From Sphingobacteriales bacterium (GTDB lineage Bacteria > Bacteroidota > Bacteroidia > Chitinophagales > Chitinophagaceae), in contig SEFP01000003.1 in assembly GCA_004144185.1 (NCBI GenBank), forward strand, positions 62,001-126,000: 64,000 bases of DNA. The letters are read 5' to 3'. Below the pieces are notes generated by a model, which worked only from the letters and a program-made list of their open reading frames with translations, was not told the origin of the DNA and ran no database searches. Position numbers and translations under genes: made by a program. Below, one piece after another: positions 62,603 to 64,000 of the stretch (within the stretch, counting starts at the first letter, position 1; every line of letters starts with the position of its first letter).

Positions 62603-64000
62603 ATGAACAAACATCGTTCACTCATTTTTACCCTGGCACTGCTGCTCGGCAGCATAGGTGCTATGGGTCAACCCGGCACTCAATTGGGTGGTAGCTATCC
62701 CCAAGCGCTTAGCGAAAAGGGCGCCTGCATACTGTTAACCTCTGGTGGCTATTACCTACCGGCGGGAACTAAGTGGAATAACGGACAGGCATACCAGGCA
62801 CCAGCTTCGAATTTAAATCCGTCCTTACTTACCTCCGTTTGGAAATCTGTCGCGGAAGATTTTGCACCATTCAACGTTACAGTAACCACAAATGACAGCA
62901 TATTTAATACATTTGATAAAACACGTAGAATACGCTGTATCATTTCGCCGGAGAGTGCTGAGACGATTGGTTATGAACCAATGTGATCTGAGCAAGACGA
63001 AAAGATAGCCTGTAATGCCCTTCCACCAGGACGCACGGTAAACACAAAAGGCGGCTATTACGGTGATACCAGTGCATTATGCTGGGTATTTAAGGATGTG
63101 GCTATTACTAATATTAGTAATGTCATCACTTCACAGCATTGCGCAGACCTTTGCAGTCATGAGTTAGGTCATGTATTTGGCTTGGGCCATTGGACCCGCA
63201 CCTATGGTAAAAGAATGTATGGATTAAATAAGGCTATGTGGGCTCCTATAATGGGCGCAATGGGCTCGAGGATAAGGCATTGGTCCACAAATATAGATAA
63301 TAATTCTATGATTAATTCTAAATATACCTCTAACGACCTTTACGTCATTGAAACTGCCATTCAGAACCAGCAAATCGGCATTTCCGGTTACAGGAAAGGC
63401 AGTTATGGCAACCATTACACCAGGTCATCATATATAGCATTAAATACCGTTACTGTTGAAAAAGGCAACAATCACGTGGCAACATTTAATGGCAAGGGTA
63501 TAATCAAGCAAAAAAAACAAGCTCAAAACTTCACTTTTTCTGTGTCTAACAAAGGCCTCCTCTCTATGGCCCTAAAAACGATAAAAAGAGACCGCCTTCC
63601 CCACGAGGTAAAACGGCATGGAAACATCCGATTAAGTTGCAACTTATATAAAGTGGTTGGGACAGTGAATGACATTAACAAGGGACTTTCACTTATTGGC
63701 GTTTATGACTCTGATACTGCTAACTATAATGCCCCATTGGATATTAAATTCCAACAAACATTGGAAGCAGGAGAATATGTAATTTCTGTTACGGGTAAAG
63801 AGTACCTTCCGTACTTTTCAAATTACGGATCATTAGGTTCATTCAATATAGAGGGCGACCATGATACATCTATGATGAACCCGTTGCTTAGGGTTCCAAT
63901 ATACATGTCGTTCGCACACATGAATCGTATTGGACAACCATTTTCTTATGTTGAGGGAAACCACAATGCAGCAAATACAAGAATTAATATCAATGGTTTT
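62603..64000 (+). pseudogene. Second metzincin paralogue, interrupted by one in-frame TGA and cut by the window end
   Basis: ATG 62603 opens a signal peptide (SLIFTLALLLGSIGAMGQ) and a region homologous to the metzincin protein (PQALSEKGACILL, DFAPFNVTVTTNDSIFNTF, RRIRCIISPESAETIG). A TGA at 62984-62986 (codon 128) stops it. The same frame then stays open for 338 codons to the window end, with LCWVFKDV, the zinc motif HELGHVFGLGH (H186), PIMGAMG and the following beta-sandwich (GSLGSFNIEGD). All catalytic residues remain. A recent nonsense mutation is likeliest. TGA is an ordinary stop elsewhere in the window. AT-rich like the 5' part of its paralogue. Confidence 0.85.

Larger units (their letters stand above)
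1..64000. repeat. Dispersed palindrome TTCCGGAA, about 80 copies
   Basis: The 8-bp palindrome occurs about 80 times by manual reading, in genes on both strands, in all three codon phases (TTC-CGG-AA as Phe-Arg, T-TCC-GGA-A as Ser-Gly, xTT-CCG-GAA as Pro-Glu) and in spacers. Pairs lie close together at 5998/6009, 24314/24345, 39674/39699, 43246/43262 and 50322/50343. Near-copies (TCCGGAA, TTCCGGA) are also very common. It is scarce at 8.7-12.5 kb and after 52.7 kb. Confidence 0.85.

Noticed and set aside
62984-62986. TGA recoded as Trp or selenocysteine
   Set aside because: Other clear genes in the window end in TGA (for example at 1105, 24283 and 37383), and no SECIS-like hairpin is evident after this codon.

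Overview
The window looks like chromosomal DNA of a free-living member of the Bacteroidota (Cytophagales/Chitinophagales type). The evidence is several secreted proteins ending in type IX secretion (T9SS) sorting domains, a TonB-receptor-like outer-membrane barrel with an N-terminal carboxypeptidase-regulatory domain, promoter-like TAnnTTTG boxes, weak ribosome-binding sites, several TTG/GTG starts, and families common in this phylum (DUF5522, DUF4268, UbiD-like, SET-domain, NarX-like kinase with TPRs). No phage, CRISPR array or intact insertion sequence was seen.

Layout. 1-9 kb: the end of a sensor kinase gene, tRNA-Leu(GAG), a small lipoprotein, topoisomerase IB, a TPR protein, a front-end-type fatty-acid desaturase, and a DEAD-box helicase overlapping an ABC exporter. 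9-14.5 kb: a GT-C-like membrane protein and a T9SS-secreted protein with 14 RCC1 repeats. 14.6-21.5 kb: gyrA, two tandem Hsp20 genes and an outer-membrane barrel. 21.6-30 kb: arginine decarboxylase, a DMT permease, cyanophycinase, aspartate ammonia-lyase, a SET-domain protein, a disordered BON protein and an isoaspartyl peptidase. Together these enzymes can take cyanophycin to agmatine, fumarate and ammonia. 30-52.6 kb: mostly housekeeping and transport genes (phosphoribosyltransferase, FtsX-like permease, MFS, UbiD-like decarboxylase, M28 peptidase with an overlapping DppC-like permease, BaiN-like flavoprotein, metG, surE, an ABC-2 pair, a second sensor kinase, trmB-DUF5522-ATL, and an acyl-CoA carboxylase beta subunit). 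52.8-64 kb: a T9SS cargo island with a metzincin carrying nine beta/gamma-crystallin modules, a large secreted PLC-like pseudoenzyme, an orphan sorting-domain fragment, and a second metzincin gene broken by one in-frame TGA and cut by the window end.

The strongest signal outside the genes is the palindrome TTCCGGAA. I counted about 80 copies by eye, where about one is expected by chance. It lies in all reading frames and in spacers, and resembles the HIP1 palindrome of cyanobacteria. It is nearly absent from the secreted-protein genes at 11-14.5 kb and 52.8-64 kb. Other unexplained elements are a degenerate array with a strict 21-bp period at 42898-43149 next to an HTH gene, a 27-nt sequence repeated exactly at 3.2 and 17.5 kb (and nearly so at 33.1 kb), and a short intergenic repeat family at 23.1-23.35 kb.
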